Positions 36,235 to 48,728 of a stretch of DNA of 64,000 nucleotides are shown piece by piece (positions within the stretch are counted from its first letter, which is position 1; each line of letters begins with the position of its first letter). Source of the stretch: Siphonodentalium dalli (Eukaryota; Mollusca; Scaphopoda; Gadilida; Siphonodentaliidae); the NCBI GenBank assembly GCA_032622095.1, contig CP136068.1, positions 181,540,796 through 181,604,795 on the forward strand, read 5' to 3'. Made by a program: the position numbers and the translations under genes. The notes under the pieces were generated by a model, which saw only the letters and a list, made by a program, of their open reading frames with translations, was not told the origin of the DNA and did no database searches.

Positions 36235-36575
36235 CGCCATTAAATACGTCAAAGAGTCTTTATTTATCTGGGACTATTTCTTTATGCGGACAGACAACGC
36301 AAATTTACTTGAAACGTCATCGCATGCCTTCTAGAAGCTGGTGTTAGTTTCGCGTCCCATTTGTTGCTTTAAGTATGTTTAAGTCGAAATTTTGGATCAT
36401 GTAATAAATTTAATCTACAACTCGTCCCCATTATATAGCGGAATTTACAAAACGCGTCCAGTAAATTAGGTCTGGACCTCGCCAAAAGCTCGGTCCAGAC
36501 CTAAGTTACTGGACTCGTTTTGTAAATTCCACTATAAACTGGGGACTTGTTGTAGATCCTCTATTTACGTGACAA
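36235..36575. mobile_element. MITE with central inverted repeat, copy 2
   Basis: Relative of 22450-22805 in reverse. The central foldback pairs AATTTACAAAACGCGTCCAG with CTGGACTCGTTTTGTAAATT, around GGACCTCGCCAAAAGCTCGG. Confidence 0.55.
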
Positions 36576-36832
36576 TGGTAACAAGCTTTAATTTAACTCT
36601 TTATTTATTAAATGCTTTTCAATTGCAAATGTGATAAATAAATAAACGTGTCCGATTTGCATCACTCTCCGACAGAACGTATCCATTTTAAAGATTATAT
36701 AATATGGAATTGGTAAAAGTCGACATACATCGAACATTCTTAACACACAATCAATCATTTTAACATACATTAATGTAGCGAATATGTCTTTCTGTACTAG
36801 TCATATAGTGTCGAGTTGTGGTATCATATTAT

Positions 36833-36987
36833 ATATATTGCACGGCTTGTCGTTGACTATCCCAAAACAGTGGTCAGAGAGAAGGTACAGTCGCCGAGCA
36901 AGCGGAGAGCGGACTATTCCTCCACCGTGTACCACTATTTTGGCATAGTCACCGACAAGCAGTGCAATATTTATTATATGTTATCGA
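36833..36987. repeat. Foldback hairpin
   Basis: ATATATTGCACGGCTTGTCG...GACTATCCCAAAACAGTGGT pairs with CCACTATTTTGGCATAGTC...CGACAAGCAGTGCAATAT. A further CACGTGAGATA/TATCTCACGTG pair follows at 37103-37147. Confidence 0.65.
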
Positions 36988-37707
36988 ACAATAAGCGATA
37001 GTTGGTGTGCTAAATTAGGAAGCCCAATGTCATGCTGTGGACGGAACTATCGATACTTGTGAATGTCAAGCAACCAATCACAAGCGTGGATTAGGCTTAA
37101 ATAGTCACGTGAGATAAAATATTAGTATATGCTATATCTCACGTGACTTTCTCGCGTTCTGATTCGTTGAACACTCATTTACTATGATCCGATAATACCC
37201 CAGTAGGTTGCTATTCGCCTACTATTCGTTTTTATTTATAATAACAGCCTGATTTCGCGCAATCGAAGAGACGGCAATCTGAACCTATACCTTGCATGTT
37301 ACCTGTTGCCATATCGGTACATCATTAGACTTATTTGTGAATTTTAATGATCTTACAAGACTTTATGCCTGATCATAGCTATACGATGTATTTAATAGCA
37401 TGTACTTTTATTTTGGCAAGCAGACATGCAGTCCTAATTTTTATTGCCAGTGTACGGTATTTAAACCTTCATTTTCAGTTTTCATCGAAGATCAACAATT
37501 TAACTTCTGGAATTTTGCTATAATGTCTTAAATATATGGACCACGCAGATATGATGTTATTTATAACTAATATCACAGTTATACTTCTCTGTCATCGCCA
37601 ACAAGATTGCCGTAAATTGTACAATCTGAGACAGATTTCCAAAATTCATGTTGAATAAAATTGTGACAAAATCAGACACCGGAATTGTGCGAGAATTATA
37701 ATAAACA

Positions 37708-37931
37708 ACATGGATTTTTTACCCTGTGCCAATGCATTCTCTTATATATGCGAGTCGACCATAGGTCGCCTCGCATATATAAGAGAATGCATTGGCCTAA
37801 CAATTTTAATAATTTTTTCTTGTATTCTTTAACAATTTTATAATTTCACAGAGCCCCAGACAAACATGAGCAGACGACACTCTTCTATATGCTTCTATAT
37901 ATGTGTGGGGCTCCCTGCAGGGTAATGGATG
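37708..37931. mobile_element. Truncated family-1 MITE
   Basis: Holds one hairpin (CCAATGCATTCTC...GAGAATGCATTGG) and the GAGCCCC...GGGGCTC pair and stops at GGGTAATGGATG. The outer TGTGACCCGCC ends and the second hairpin are missing. Confidence 0.75.
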
Positions 37932-40215
37932 TTGACCATGCCAACATAGTGGGGCTCGACGAGGAGTAGTCTTCCCGCCTGCGGCTCATGAAATATTCAT
38001 ACTCTAGGACTACTATTTTAGCAAAGTCAACTCAAGTCATGTATTACTTATATAATAATACCTACGTATATATTTGCATGTATTTACCAGGATAACTATC
38101 ACATTGGCCCATGTGGGTTTTACCAGGATAACTATTGCATTGGCCCATGCAGTTTGTTTTAATAAAATATCACAGAATGGTCTCTTCAATACGTCTCTGC
38201 GGAATTTAAAAATCATTTAACGCGCAAAAAAAAAACCACACACACGTTTAGTGTGAAGATATGGGGGTTCCCGTGTTTAATTGAATTTACACTGAAAAAT
38301 TGAATTGACATTGTTCCAATAATGATTTATGCTCTTAGCATCACTCTCCGACATAACGCATACATGTACAACATGACATTGGTAAAAATGAACACGACTC
38401 AATCATTCTTAACACAATATTCAATCATTTAATTTACATTACTAGCCTGAGTGCGGCTATCCTTACTACATGTAGTCCTGGTGTCAAGTAGTGGAATTAA
38501 CATATAGTACATTTTTGCCAAATGGTTTCTCATTTCAGCATATATTCTTCTTCAAATTCTTAAGAAGTTTTCAAGAGTTGTTGGGTAGAAACTAGAGGTT
38601 TCCGCAACATCGGGTATTAATGGCTTCCAGAGATACCTGATACCAATAACCTATAGCTAAAACCTTTCTCATAGTTTAGACATGACGATGCGTATCTTGT
38701 TACTTGGATGTGTCGTGCTGCAAGAGACACCCATAGCTTCATGTATATAATTATCGGCAGTTTTTCTGTATTAAATTTCACCAAATGATCTCTCCAATAT
38801 AAAACTAATCGATATAAGTATCCGGGGACTTTATAAATCATTTAACTCTCAACAAAAGACACGAGCAATATTGATATATATATATATATATCTTTATTGC
38901 ATCCAGTATTGAAGATTTAACAAAAGACATAGGGTACATGAATGTAACATAAATACAGTTAGCAATCAAGAAGTAATGAAAAGACAGACAAGAGAACAAA
39001 CTACCGAGGAAAAGAATATCATTCTAATTGTATGTACATGAACACGAGCTTACATATCACATCAACAGACAACACACACCCTCTCGACCACACCCGTACG
39101 CATATACAATCTAACACATTACGCAGACACACACACAACCGTACATACGTACGTTTGGATGCACTGTCACAACAGCACTCCATAAGCAGGTGCATACAAT
39201 TACAAAAGGAACTCTAGTTGGAGTTGGATTCGCTTTATAAATCATTTAACTCTCAACAAAAGACACGAGCAATATTGATATATGTCGTGCGCCCGAGAAA
39301 CCGCGTATCAGTTAATGGGTTTAATTGAATTCACAATGGAAAATGAAAATAAGCATGTTCAATGTATTTACAATAATGGTTTATGCTGAACGAATTCCAT
39401 TATCCTCAGACAGAACTGATTAGTTTTAGGTATTATATAACATGGAGTTGGTAAACGTCAACATAACTCAGATATTCCTAACACACATCCAATCATATTA
39501 ATAACACCGTAATATATTGAATGTGGCTTTCCATACTGCCCCTGGTGCGGAGTGGTGGTTTCATATTAATATATATTATACGCATGTAATTACATGTAAA
39601 TATATTACCAGGATACAAACTACATCACATTTTGCCAACTGGTTTGTCATTTGAACATATTTTCTTATATCGAAGTCTTTAGAAATTTCTAAAGGGTTTC
39701 TCGGTGTATAGTAATAATGGGTTTCTGGAAAATCGAACATTATTTCTTATAGAAAATACCGGAATTCAATAACCTAAAACTCTCTCATAATTTAAACACG
39801 AGATGCGTTTCTTAATCCTGAGATATGGCATGATGCAAGAGACATCAATATCTTCATATATAGAATTGTCTGCAGTTTTCTTTGTTAACTATCACCAAAT
39901 GATCTCTTCATTATACAACTAATCAATATAAGTCTCCGCGGAATTTAAAAATCATTTAACTCCCAACAAAACAGACACGATCAATACGGAGATATTACAT
40001 GCTCCCGAGAAAGAACGTATCATTTAACGAGTTTAATTGAATTCACAACGGAAAATGGAAATAAGCATGTTCAAAGTATTTACAATAATGGTTTATGCTG
40101 AACGATTGGCATCAATCTCAGACAGAACTTATTAACTTTAGTGATTTATATAACATGGAGTTAGTAAAAGTTACCATAACGCGGACATTGTTAACATTCA
40201 ATCATTGATTTACGC

Positions 40216-40720
40216 GACGGTGGCGGAACGCTTTAAATTAACCCTGTCTTTACTAAATGGATTTTCCCACCCAGTTATACAAGTCAAAATATCCTCGTGC
40301 AATATATGACCTATATATTCCCATAGGTTCACATGTAACTTATTTGATTCTGAATTAAGCTCAAACATGACGTATATCCGTTATTTCGTTGAATGGCGCG
40401 GCCGCAGTGAAAACACATTATAAAGTGTGTCCATCTGGTACATCGTGTCGATGAAAAAAGTGGATTAAATAGTACCTATATGAGCTCATATACGACTATT
40501 TTGATCGTGTCCCATTTAGGTTCATATGGAACTTAATTCAGATACAAATAGTCGCCGTATATGGGCTTATTTCGCGTGTTTTAAATAAGTTATATATGTG
40601 CTTATTTACGGGAGAACAGGCTGGTAAAAATTATACGCTGGTATTTTCTGTTATATAAAGGACATATAAGCAAACGACAGCTAAATGAAAGCGCATGATT
40701 CCTAATTCAGATAATAAGTT
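40216..40720. other. Intergenic without genes
   Basis: A copy of the CTAAATGGATTTTCCCACCC repeat and TTATTTCG-rich sequence; no ORF of interest. Confidence 0.35.
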
Positions 40721-40724
40721 TTAA

Positions 40725-41107
40725 CCCTTTACCCAACAGAAGGGGGGGCCCTGTGCCAATGCATTCTCTTATATATGCGAGTCGACCATAGGTCGCCTCG
40801 CATATATAAGAGAATGCATTGGCTTAACACATTAAAAATTATAAAATTGTTAAAGAATGTAAGAAAAAATGGTAAAAAGTGTTTTTTAGGCCATTGCATT
40901 CTCTTATATATGCGAGGCGACCTATGGTCGACTCGCATATATAAGAGAATGCATTGGCACAGGGCATAACTGTAACTATCACAATGTGGTCAATGAGCCG
41001 GTTCCAATGATATCCATATTTGTATGGTTCTATTGAGACAGACCGAAGATATTTTAGGCTGTTGAAGCTTTATTTGGCCGGTTTTGGCCGGTTTGTTGGG
41101 TAAAGGG
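40725..41107. mobile_element. piggyBac-like TTAA MITE, copy 2 (reverse)
   Basis: TTAA at 40721-40724 and 41108-41111; termini CCCTTTACCCAACA and TGTTGGGTAAAGGG. Two hairpins; the conserved GGCCGGTTTTGGCCGG arm is on the right, so the copy is inverted relative to 5027. Confidence 0.85.
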
Positions 41108-41772
41108 TTAAAAAATTGCATATGGTGGACGTATTATCTCTAGTGATGTTAAACCGTATCTAAATACGACGGTCTGACAGTTACTGGCTACAGTCTGCCA
41201 GTTATACCCGAACGGTTTTGTACAGCCTGACCGTAAGTTTTACGATCAACAGTTAGTAACCATATTGCACGGTATCACAACGTTAAACTGACGCGCACAT
41301 TTCTAACAGTGTATAATATATTCCCGTCTCGGATCCAGAAAATTATTGTCTGTTATGCATGGCGGGCAAAGAATTTCAATCCAATCTTCACTAGTGCATC
41401 TCTTAAAGTGCTAGTTGAAATTTTGAATTTCTGGGAATTCATTTAATATTACAATCCACATTTGTAGTGTGTAGACACGCTCCTCGTTGACATGTGGTGT
41501 GTATGAATGCATCGTGCAGAACAGAGCGACTTGCAGTGGAATAACATTACTCTCGATCATTGTGACGCGGGCGGAAATCAAAAGGACTTACCATGCAATA
41601 ACCCCATGCGTCTGTGACATAATTATACCAGGGTGTTTACACATTTCAATATTTCGTGCTGCACTCTATCTGTCAACTTCTATCTGACTACATGTACCTG
41701 TCAATATTAAGAACCATCGGCTGCCGACGCCGCTTGCAGGGACCGTGATGACATATCGGTTATTGCAATTAA
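41108..41772. other. Intergenic; degenerate GACCGT repeats
   Basis: 41150-41290 contains several ACGGTCTGACAG/ACCGTAAG motifs resembling 44225-44430 and 52975-53070. Nothing coding recognised. Confidence 0.35.
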
Positions 41773-42164
41773 CCCTTTACCCAACAAACCGGCCAAAACC
41801 GGCCAAATAAAGCTTCAACAGCCTAAAATATCTTCGGTCTGTCTCAATAGAACCAAACAAATATGGATATCATTGGATCCGGCTCCTTGACCACATTGTG
41901 ATAGTTACAGTTATGCCCTGTGCCAATGCATTCTCTTATATATGCGAGTCGACCATAGGTCGCCTCGCATATATAAGAGAATGCATTGGCCTAAAAAAAA
42001 TCTTTTTTAAACACTTTTTACCATTTTTTCTTACATTCTTTAACAATTTTATAATTTTTAATGTGTTAAGCCAATGCATTCTCTTATATATGCGAGGCGA
42101 CCTATGGTCGACTCGCATATATAAGAGAATGCATTGGCACAGGGCCGTTCTGTTGGGTAAAGGG
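41773..42164. mobile_element. piggyBac-like TTAA MITE, copy 3
   Basis: TTAA at 41769-41772 and 42165-42168, full termini, both hairpins intact. It is very close to the copy at 59537. Confidence 0.85.
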
Positions 42165-42284
42165 TTAAACCACTCTAACTCGAAACACAGTAATTCTTCA
42201 CTTTTGTCCAGTCGATAAACCAAAGAAATTGTGTCACCCCTCCCCATTGTTTCTGGGACGCATGACTCGGGTGATTTTGAAGTG

Positions 42285-43845
42285 ATAAGCAGGATTCCCA
42301 CCCATATGTTAACTAGTAAACATGATTCACACCCTTTAACTGGCGCGCAGGATTCATAGCCATCTGTTAACTGGCGCGCAGGATTCATACCCCGCTGTTA
42401 AATGGTACGCATGATTCCCACCCTCTTTTAACTGTTATGCGGGATTCATACCACTGTGTTAAATGGTACGCAGGATTCACACCCCTCTGTTAACTGGTAT
42501 GCGGGATTCATACCACTGTGTTAACTGGTACGCAGGATTCACACCCCTCTGTTAACTGGTACGCATGATTCACACCCTCTTTTAACTGGTATGCGGGATT
42601 CATACCACTGTGTTAACTGGTACGCAGGATTCACACCCCTCTGTTAACTGGTACGCATGATTCCCACCCTCTTTTAACTGGTATGCGGGATTCATACCAC
42701 TGTGTTAACTGGTACGCAGGATTCATACCCCTCTGTTAACTGGTACGCATGATTCCCACCCTCTTTTACCTGGTATGCGGGATTCATACCACTGTGTTAA
42801 TTGGTACGCATGATTCATACCCCTCTGTTAACTGGTACCCATGATTCCCACCCTCTTTTAACTGGTATGCGGGATTCATACCACTGTGTTAATTTGTACG
42901 CAGGATTCATACCCCTCTGTTAACTGGTACGCATGATTCCCACCCTCTTTTAACTGGTATTGGGGATTCATACCACTGTGTTAATTGGTACGCAGGATTC
43001 ATACCCCTCTGTTAACTGGTACGCATGATTCCCACCCTATTTTAACTGGTATGCGGGATTGATACCACTGTGTTGATTGGTACGCAGGATTCATACCATC
43101 TGTTAACATTACTGGTGCGCAGGATTCCCACCCTCTGTTAACTGGTAAGCGGGATTCATTCCACTGTGTTAACTGGTACGCAGGAATCGGGATTCATACC
43201 CCTCTGTTAACTGGGACACGGAATTTATACCATCTGTTAACTGGTACGCAGGATTCACACCCCTCTGTTAATTGGTATGCAGGATTCATGCGGGATTCAT
43301 ACCCCTCTGTTAACTCGTACTCGGGATTCACAACACTAGTACGCAGGACTCATACCCCGCTGTTAATTAGTGTGCAGGATTCATACCACAAGCTGGTACT
43401 CGGGATTCATAACACTCTGTTAACTGATGTGCAGGATTCATATCCCGATGTTAACTGGTACTCGGGATTCATACCCTTTTGTTAACTGGTAATGTGTTTG
43501 CATGCCCTCTGTTAACTGGTATTCGGGATTCATAACACTCTGTTAATGATGTGTAAGATTCATACCCGTCTGTTAACTCGTACATTAACTGGTTATCGGT
43601 TTGCATGCCCTCTGTTAACTGATACTCGGGATTCATAACACTCTGTTTATTGGTACGCATGACTCATACCCATCTGTTAACTCGTATTCGGGATGCACAT
43701 CCCTCTATTAACTGGTAATCGGTTTACTTGCCCCACTATTAACTGGTATACTCTGGATTCATGACACCCTGTTAACTGGTAATCGGTGTGCATGCCCTCT
43801 GTTAACTGATACTCGGGATTCATGATACTATGTTTATTGGTACAC
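42285..43845. repeat. 31-bp minisatellite with three-unit higher order
   Basis: About 48 units of ~31 bp (TGTTAACTGGTACGCAGGAT plus TCACACCCCTC). From about 42400 to 43060 units cycle in threes, ...CAGGATTCAYACCCCTC, ...CATGATTCCCACCCTCT, ...GCGGGATTCATACCACTG, giving a ~93-bp higher-order repeat; after 43100 the order breaks down. A TTAA MITE is inserted at its right end. Confidence 0.88.
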
Positions 43846-43851
43846 TGTTAA

Positions 43852-44217
43852 CCCTTTACCCAACAAACCGGCCAAATACGGCCAAACAAAGCTGCAACAG
43901 CCTAAATTATCTTGGGTCTGTCTCAATAAAACCACACACATATGGATATCATTGGAACCGGCTCATTGACCACATTGTGATGGTTACAGTTATGCCCTGT
44001 GCCAATGCATTCTCTTATATGGTCGACTCGCATATATACGAGAATGCATTGGTCTTTTTTTTAACACTTTTTACCATTTTTTCTTACATTCTTTAACAAT
44101 TTTATAATTTGTAATGTGTTAAGCCAATGCATTCTCTTATATATGCGAGGCGACCTATGGTCGACTCGCATATATAAGAGAATGCATTGGCACAGGGCCG
44201 TTCTGTTGGGTAAAGGG
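43852..44217. mobile_element. piggyBac-like TTAA MITE, copy 4
   Basis: TTAA at 43848-43851; the right flank has mutated to TAAA. The first hairpin is shortened (TCTCTTATATGGTCGACTCG), the second intact. It sits at the edge of the minisatellite, whose GTTAACTGG units supply TTAA targets. Confidence 0.78.
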
Positions 44218-44219
44218 TA

Positions 44220-45077
44220 AAAAAAAATACTGTCGCTTTAACGGTCTGAGACCGCGCAACATCGCTGCCAACATTTGACCGTTAAACATACGGTCAGGCC
44301 GTAGCATGTTCCACGGTATACAACCGTTAAAGTAACTGGCAGACCGTAACCAGTAACTGTCAGACCATGGTATTTTTTACGGTTCAGCACCCTTTAATTA
44401 ATATCACGACCGTAACTAATAAAGGTCAGACCAAAGGTGTTTTTCATGGGTCAACACCAATGTTTTGATCTTTATTTGCTAATTTACCATATAATTAGCC
44501 ATGTTCCCATGGTGACAATATGATTTCCCGGTAGGTATTACGATTCATATGTTTTTGAATGGTCGAAACTAGTACTATTCGTAACTGAAAAATACATCTT
44601 AGTTCTTATGTTATGATCATAGTTTGGATGAAATGTAAATCCTCAATGCATAAAGTAATAGACGATACTTATGAAACTTTGCATTTTGCAGAGGTTCAAA
44701 GCTTTTTATCTGCCTCATAGAATGTAATCCGGAAAAGGCTGCGCACGCGTAATGTGTTCGCCTTGCATTAACTACTGTATAACGTTGGCTGTAAATAAAA
44801 AACGATACTAGTAATAGCTGATAAGCCAACCTACCACTATTCAGTTACGAGTAATACTAATTTCGACCATTCTAAAACTTGAATCGGCATGCCCTTTTGA
44901 GCCATAACAAAAACAAAGCTACATGTTTCACAGTTAAAACTCAAATATATGTACATGTAAAAGTTAAATATCTTAATGGCATACTTTTTGGTAACATGCA
45001 TGTATAAGGCGTGAAATTGTCCAGTCACTTGTAAACACAGTTCTTGTTTTATCTGGTGAATCCGCACATCATGACAA
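44220..45077. repeat. GACCGT-motif repeat and a small inverted-repeat element
   Basis: 44225-44430 carries many AACGGTC/GACCGTTA motifs. 44540-44588 and 44838-44885 form ~48-bp inverted arms (GAATGGTCGAAACTAGTA; TACTAATTTCGACCATTC) around 250 bp of plain sequence, a MITE-like layout. Confidence 0.5.
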
Positions 45078-45322
45078 TACTGTACCAGTCAGAAGAAGTG
45101 TTTTTAGGCGCACCTTTATTGTGATACTGAGCGTGCTTAATTTAGAAAAACGTGTGATTATAGCACAATACCAAATATCTGTCCCGCTTATTATTGCAAT
45201 ATTGAACGCAAAATATTGCCATACTAAGCACACTAAATTTCATACAGACCCGATAGTGTTATATTAATATAATATTAGATAAATACTGTGCATATAGTGT
45301 ACATATATCATTTACAACTAAT

Positions 45323-46347
45323 ATGATCGCACGTGACACGTAGTGGAGCAACCACACAAATACATCAAACTATCACAACAATTTCCATCTATATACGTAG
45401 TTTCCAACTGTTGCTGTGTCAGTCGTGGGATTTCAAAATGTTGAATACTTTCACCAAAGTTGGAGGGGCGGATTCCGCGGAACACTACAGTACAACCACC
45501 CTGCCACCACGTATCTCGTTAAAACAACTCATACACATCCATACCAAACTAAAGCTAGCAACTTCCCACGTTTATATATGACAAATATAAATGTTTACAT
45601 GGGCGCTATATCCCAAAATATCACTGGGGAAATCTTTCGGGCGAGCAGTTTCATGCGCTAGCTAGCTAGCTCTTGTCAATAGAAAACATCTCTCGTTTGA
45701 ATCCAGTCTGTATTGTTCTAGAAAATGGTCTTTAGAGAAGTCTCTTAATTACATTTAAGTGTATATATTGTGGAAGGCAGCTGAATTAGCTCATTGCATG
45801 GTCAAAAATTCAAACTACACGTTTGTAGGGAGGGATCCCATGTTTATCGTGTGCATATTGTATATAAAATGTCCTTTGGCCATTTTGTATATATAATTGC
45901 GTTTAGTCTAGTGATGTGAAATCGGTGTTTCCGGTAAAGACCAAATGTGTCTGGATTCTGGCCCACAAAACCAACTGACGTAAATGACGTCATGGACCAT
46001 GTCAAGACGTCTTCGCTGGTTTTCGGTTAGCTAACCAACGAAAATGGTCAAAATGAAACTAATTCATAAGCCTACATAACATAGGAATTGTTCAGAAAAA
46101 CTGAAGTTGCTAATTTCATAACCATCCAACTTGGTCCACTTCCGATTCCGTGATTTCACAATTTGATATTATTGTTCCCAGGATGATATGCAAAAGCGGG
46201 GCGGAAGTCACGTGATTTTTAACCCATTTTTCTTGTACGGATTTCATCGCGTCGAATTCTGTTTCATGGTATTGTAAAAATTAATGACGTCATTCACGCC
46301 TAAACTTGAAAAGCAACACAGCGCCTGCGGCGCTGTGGTGGTTGCTA
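45323..46347 (-). mobile_element. Non-autonomous transposon, copy B (internally deleted)
   Basis: Reverse copy of the element at 985-2704: starts ATGATCGCACGTGACACG, ends GTGGTGGTTGCTA. It lacks the palindromic array, joining the right arm to the left arm near 45890. Short frames here (for example 45333-45581) are also found in the other copies but have no known domain. Confidence 0.7.
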
Positions 46348-46349
46348 AT

Positions 46350-48123
46350 ATGATCGCACGTGACACGTAGTGGAGCAACCACACACATACATCAAACTGT
46401 CACAACAATTTCAATCTATACACGTAGGTTCCAACTGTTGCTGTGTCACGGCATGGGATTTCAAAATGTTGAATATTTTCACCAAAGTTGGAGGGGCGGA
46501 TTCCGCGGAACACTACAGTACAACCACCCTGCCACCACATCTCTCGTTAAAGCAACTCATACACCTCCATGCCGAACTAAACCTAGCAATTTCCCACGTT
46601 TATCTATGACAAATATAAATGACTACATGAGCGCATTATCCCAAAATATCACTGGGCAAATCTTTCGCACAGTTTCATGGGGTCTTGTCAATAGAAAACA
46701 TCCCTCGTTTGAATCCAGTCTATGTTTTCAAGAAAATGGTCTTTAAAGACGTCTCTTATTGCATTTAAGTGTATACATTGTGGAAGGCAGCTGAATTAGC
46801 TAAAGCCTGCAGGTCAAAAATTCAAACTGATAGTCAAAAGGACATTTGAAAACATGATGAAGAATACAATCTTATATATACACACTAGGTCAAAAGAGGA
46901 ACAAACAAAAAAAGGAACAATGAAAACCAAACAAACAAACAACACGTTTGTAGGGAGGGATCCAGGATCCCATATTTATTGTGTGCATATTGTATATAAA
47001 AAGTTGTATATGTGTTATGCGTGTTACTCATTAATTTGTATCGTTGTAATAAAGCTTTGATTTGCGTACTGGTGACTAAAAGACTTATCAAAGTCAAATA
47101 TACATTATATACGCCGTTTCCTAACTTATAACAAAAGCGATTATACGCTGATAGAGCCTCTATTTATGTCCCGTGTTAGTACGGTCAATAAATCGTGTAT
47201 GTGTATATATAAGGCCGTGGCTTAAGAGCAGTATATCGCTCTTTAGCTATATGGGCCTGACACGCTATACCGTTCTTTGGTACCAAACGCTAAAGAGTGG
47301 TATACCACTCTTCATCTTTATGGGTCTGATACGCTTAAGAACGGTAGGCTATACCGCTCTTTAGCGGTTGTACCAATGAACGATATGGGCCTACCGCTCT
47401 TCAGCGCTGGCACTAAAGAACGGTATACTGCTATTCAGTGATAAACGTCAAAGAACGGGGCACAGGAGTGTTGTACATCGGTATATACCAATATTTAGCT
47501 ATACATGGTCCTGGCGCGATAAAGAACGGTCTTACATTATCATCCGTACTGCTCGATCTCCAGTGTCCGACTATAAAGAGTCGTATACCGCTCCTTAGCC
47601 CTCATCGCTAAAGAGCGGCATGCCGTTCTTGAGCCCTCAGTGCTAAAACCACTTCGTATATGTAATTGCGTCTATAGTCTAGTGATGTGAAATCAGTGTT
47701 TCCGGTAGAGACCAAATGTGTCTGGATTATGGCCCACAAAGCCAAATGACGTAGATGACGTCATGGACCATGTCATGACGTCTTCGCTGGTTTTTGTTCA
47801 GCTAACCAACGAAATTGGTCGAAATGAAACTAATCTATAGGCCTAAATCACATAGGAATTGTTCAGAAAAACTGAAGTGGTCATTTCATAACCATCCCGT
47901 TGGGCCACTTCCGATTCTGTGATTTCACCATTTCTTTTGGGAAATTATTGTTTCCAGGATGCTATGCGAAAGCGGAGCGGAAGTCACGTGATTTTTAACC
48001 CATTTTTGTGCGCCGTTTTTCATCGCGTCGAAATTCTGTTTCATGGTATTGTAAAAATTAATGACGTCATTCACGCCTAAACTTGAAAAGCAACAACGCG
48101 CCTCCGGCGCGTTCTGGTTGCTA
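46350..48123 (-). mobile_element. Non-autonomous transposon, copy C (full length)
   Basis: Begins ATGATCGCACGTGACACG only two bases after copy B and ends GCGTTCTGGTTGCTA. It keeps the array (47210-47650) and the GGATCCAGGATCCC palindrome (46959). The length is close to copy A. Confidence 0.75.
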
Positions 48124-48381
48124 TAACTATATACATATTTAAAATATTGTCTCTATGTATACAATAAACAATATAGAAGAAGCAATAATTTGATTTAAAT
48201 GTCACAATTTTGAGCGCAAGATGTCGCAATATTAAGCGCAAAATATTGAGATATTAAGTGCAAAATATTGCAATAATATCACAAGCAACATGCGTATAAG
48301 CGTTTCCACTTGCAATATTATTGCGATATTGAGCGCGAAAATAGCGCGCTTAATATACCACTTCTTTTGACTGGTACTGTA

Positions 48382-48728
48382 TATACCGGTATCAATAACA
48401 GCTAGTTGGGATTGGAACCTTCAAGGCAACAGCAGATCCCATAATAACTGTGCACAATGACTTGGCCACAATGTTCTCCTGTAGTCGCACATTTTCCATG
48501 AAATATCAGTGAGTCAGCCAAAGATGGTTTGATAAGAACATCCAACCAATAGTGTACTCCCGGTAAATTGTCGTAATACCGGTAACCTGACAATAACATG
48601 GCGAATAATGACAATGTCTCATATCCACACGTTTCAATGAAAATTGAAGAACACGGGATGAATTAGTCTGTGTAATTGTAAAGTGGGAATTGTAGATATG
48701 TGATCATCCATCACTGCGCGGCGTCAGT
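48382..48728. other. Intergenic without recognised features
   Basis: No repeat border or exon seen between the outer element and the candidate exon. Confidence 0.3.

Larger units (their letters stand above)
35150..40215. repeat. Dispersed direct repeats of a ~300-700-bp block
   Basis: Six degenerate direct copies (about 35160-35480, 35840-36070, 36590-36790, 38170-38450, 39230-39560, 39920-40215) share, in order, AAAATCATTTAACTC, AGACACGA(G/T)CAAT, ACAATAATGGTTTATGCTGA, TTTAGTGATTATATAACATGG and AACATTCAATCATTTAATT. Other insertions separate them. No conserved ORF runs through the copies, so this is repeat DNA or a decayed element. Confidence 0.65.
45080..48379. mobile_element. TA-flanked outer element split by nested insertions
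   Basis: Left end CTGTACCAGTCAGAAGAAGTG and right end CACTTCTTTTGACTGGTACTG are inverted copies, each bordered by TA (45078-45079, 48380-48381), consistent with a Tc1/mariner-type MITE. Both halves carry GCAATATTGAGCGC(A)AAATATTG motifs (45180-45215, 48215-48340). Copies B and C lie between them, so they inserted later. Confidence 0.6.

Noticed and set aside
38875-38894. (AT)n run as a regulatory element
   Set aside because: A plain short dinucleotide repeat with nothing around it to suggest function.
41936-42388. 150-codon minus frame
   Set aside because: It runs through a TTAA MITE hairpin and minisatellite units; peptide pieces such as RSPRIYKRMHW recur in every hairpin copy.
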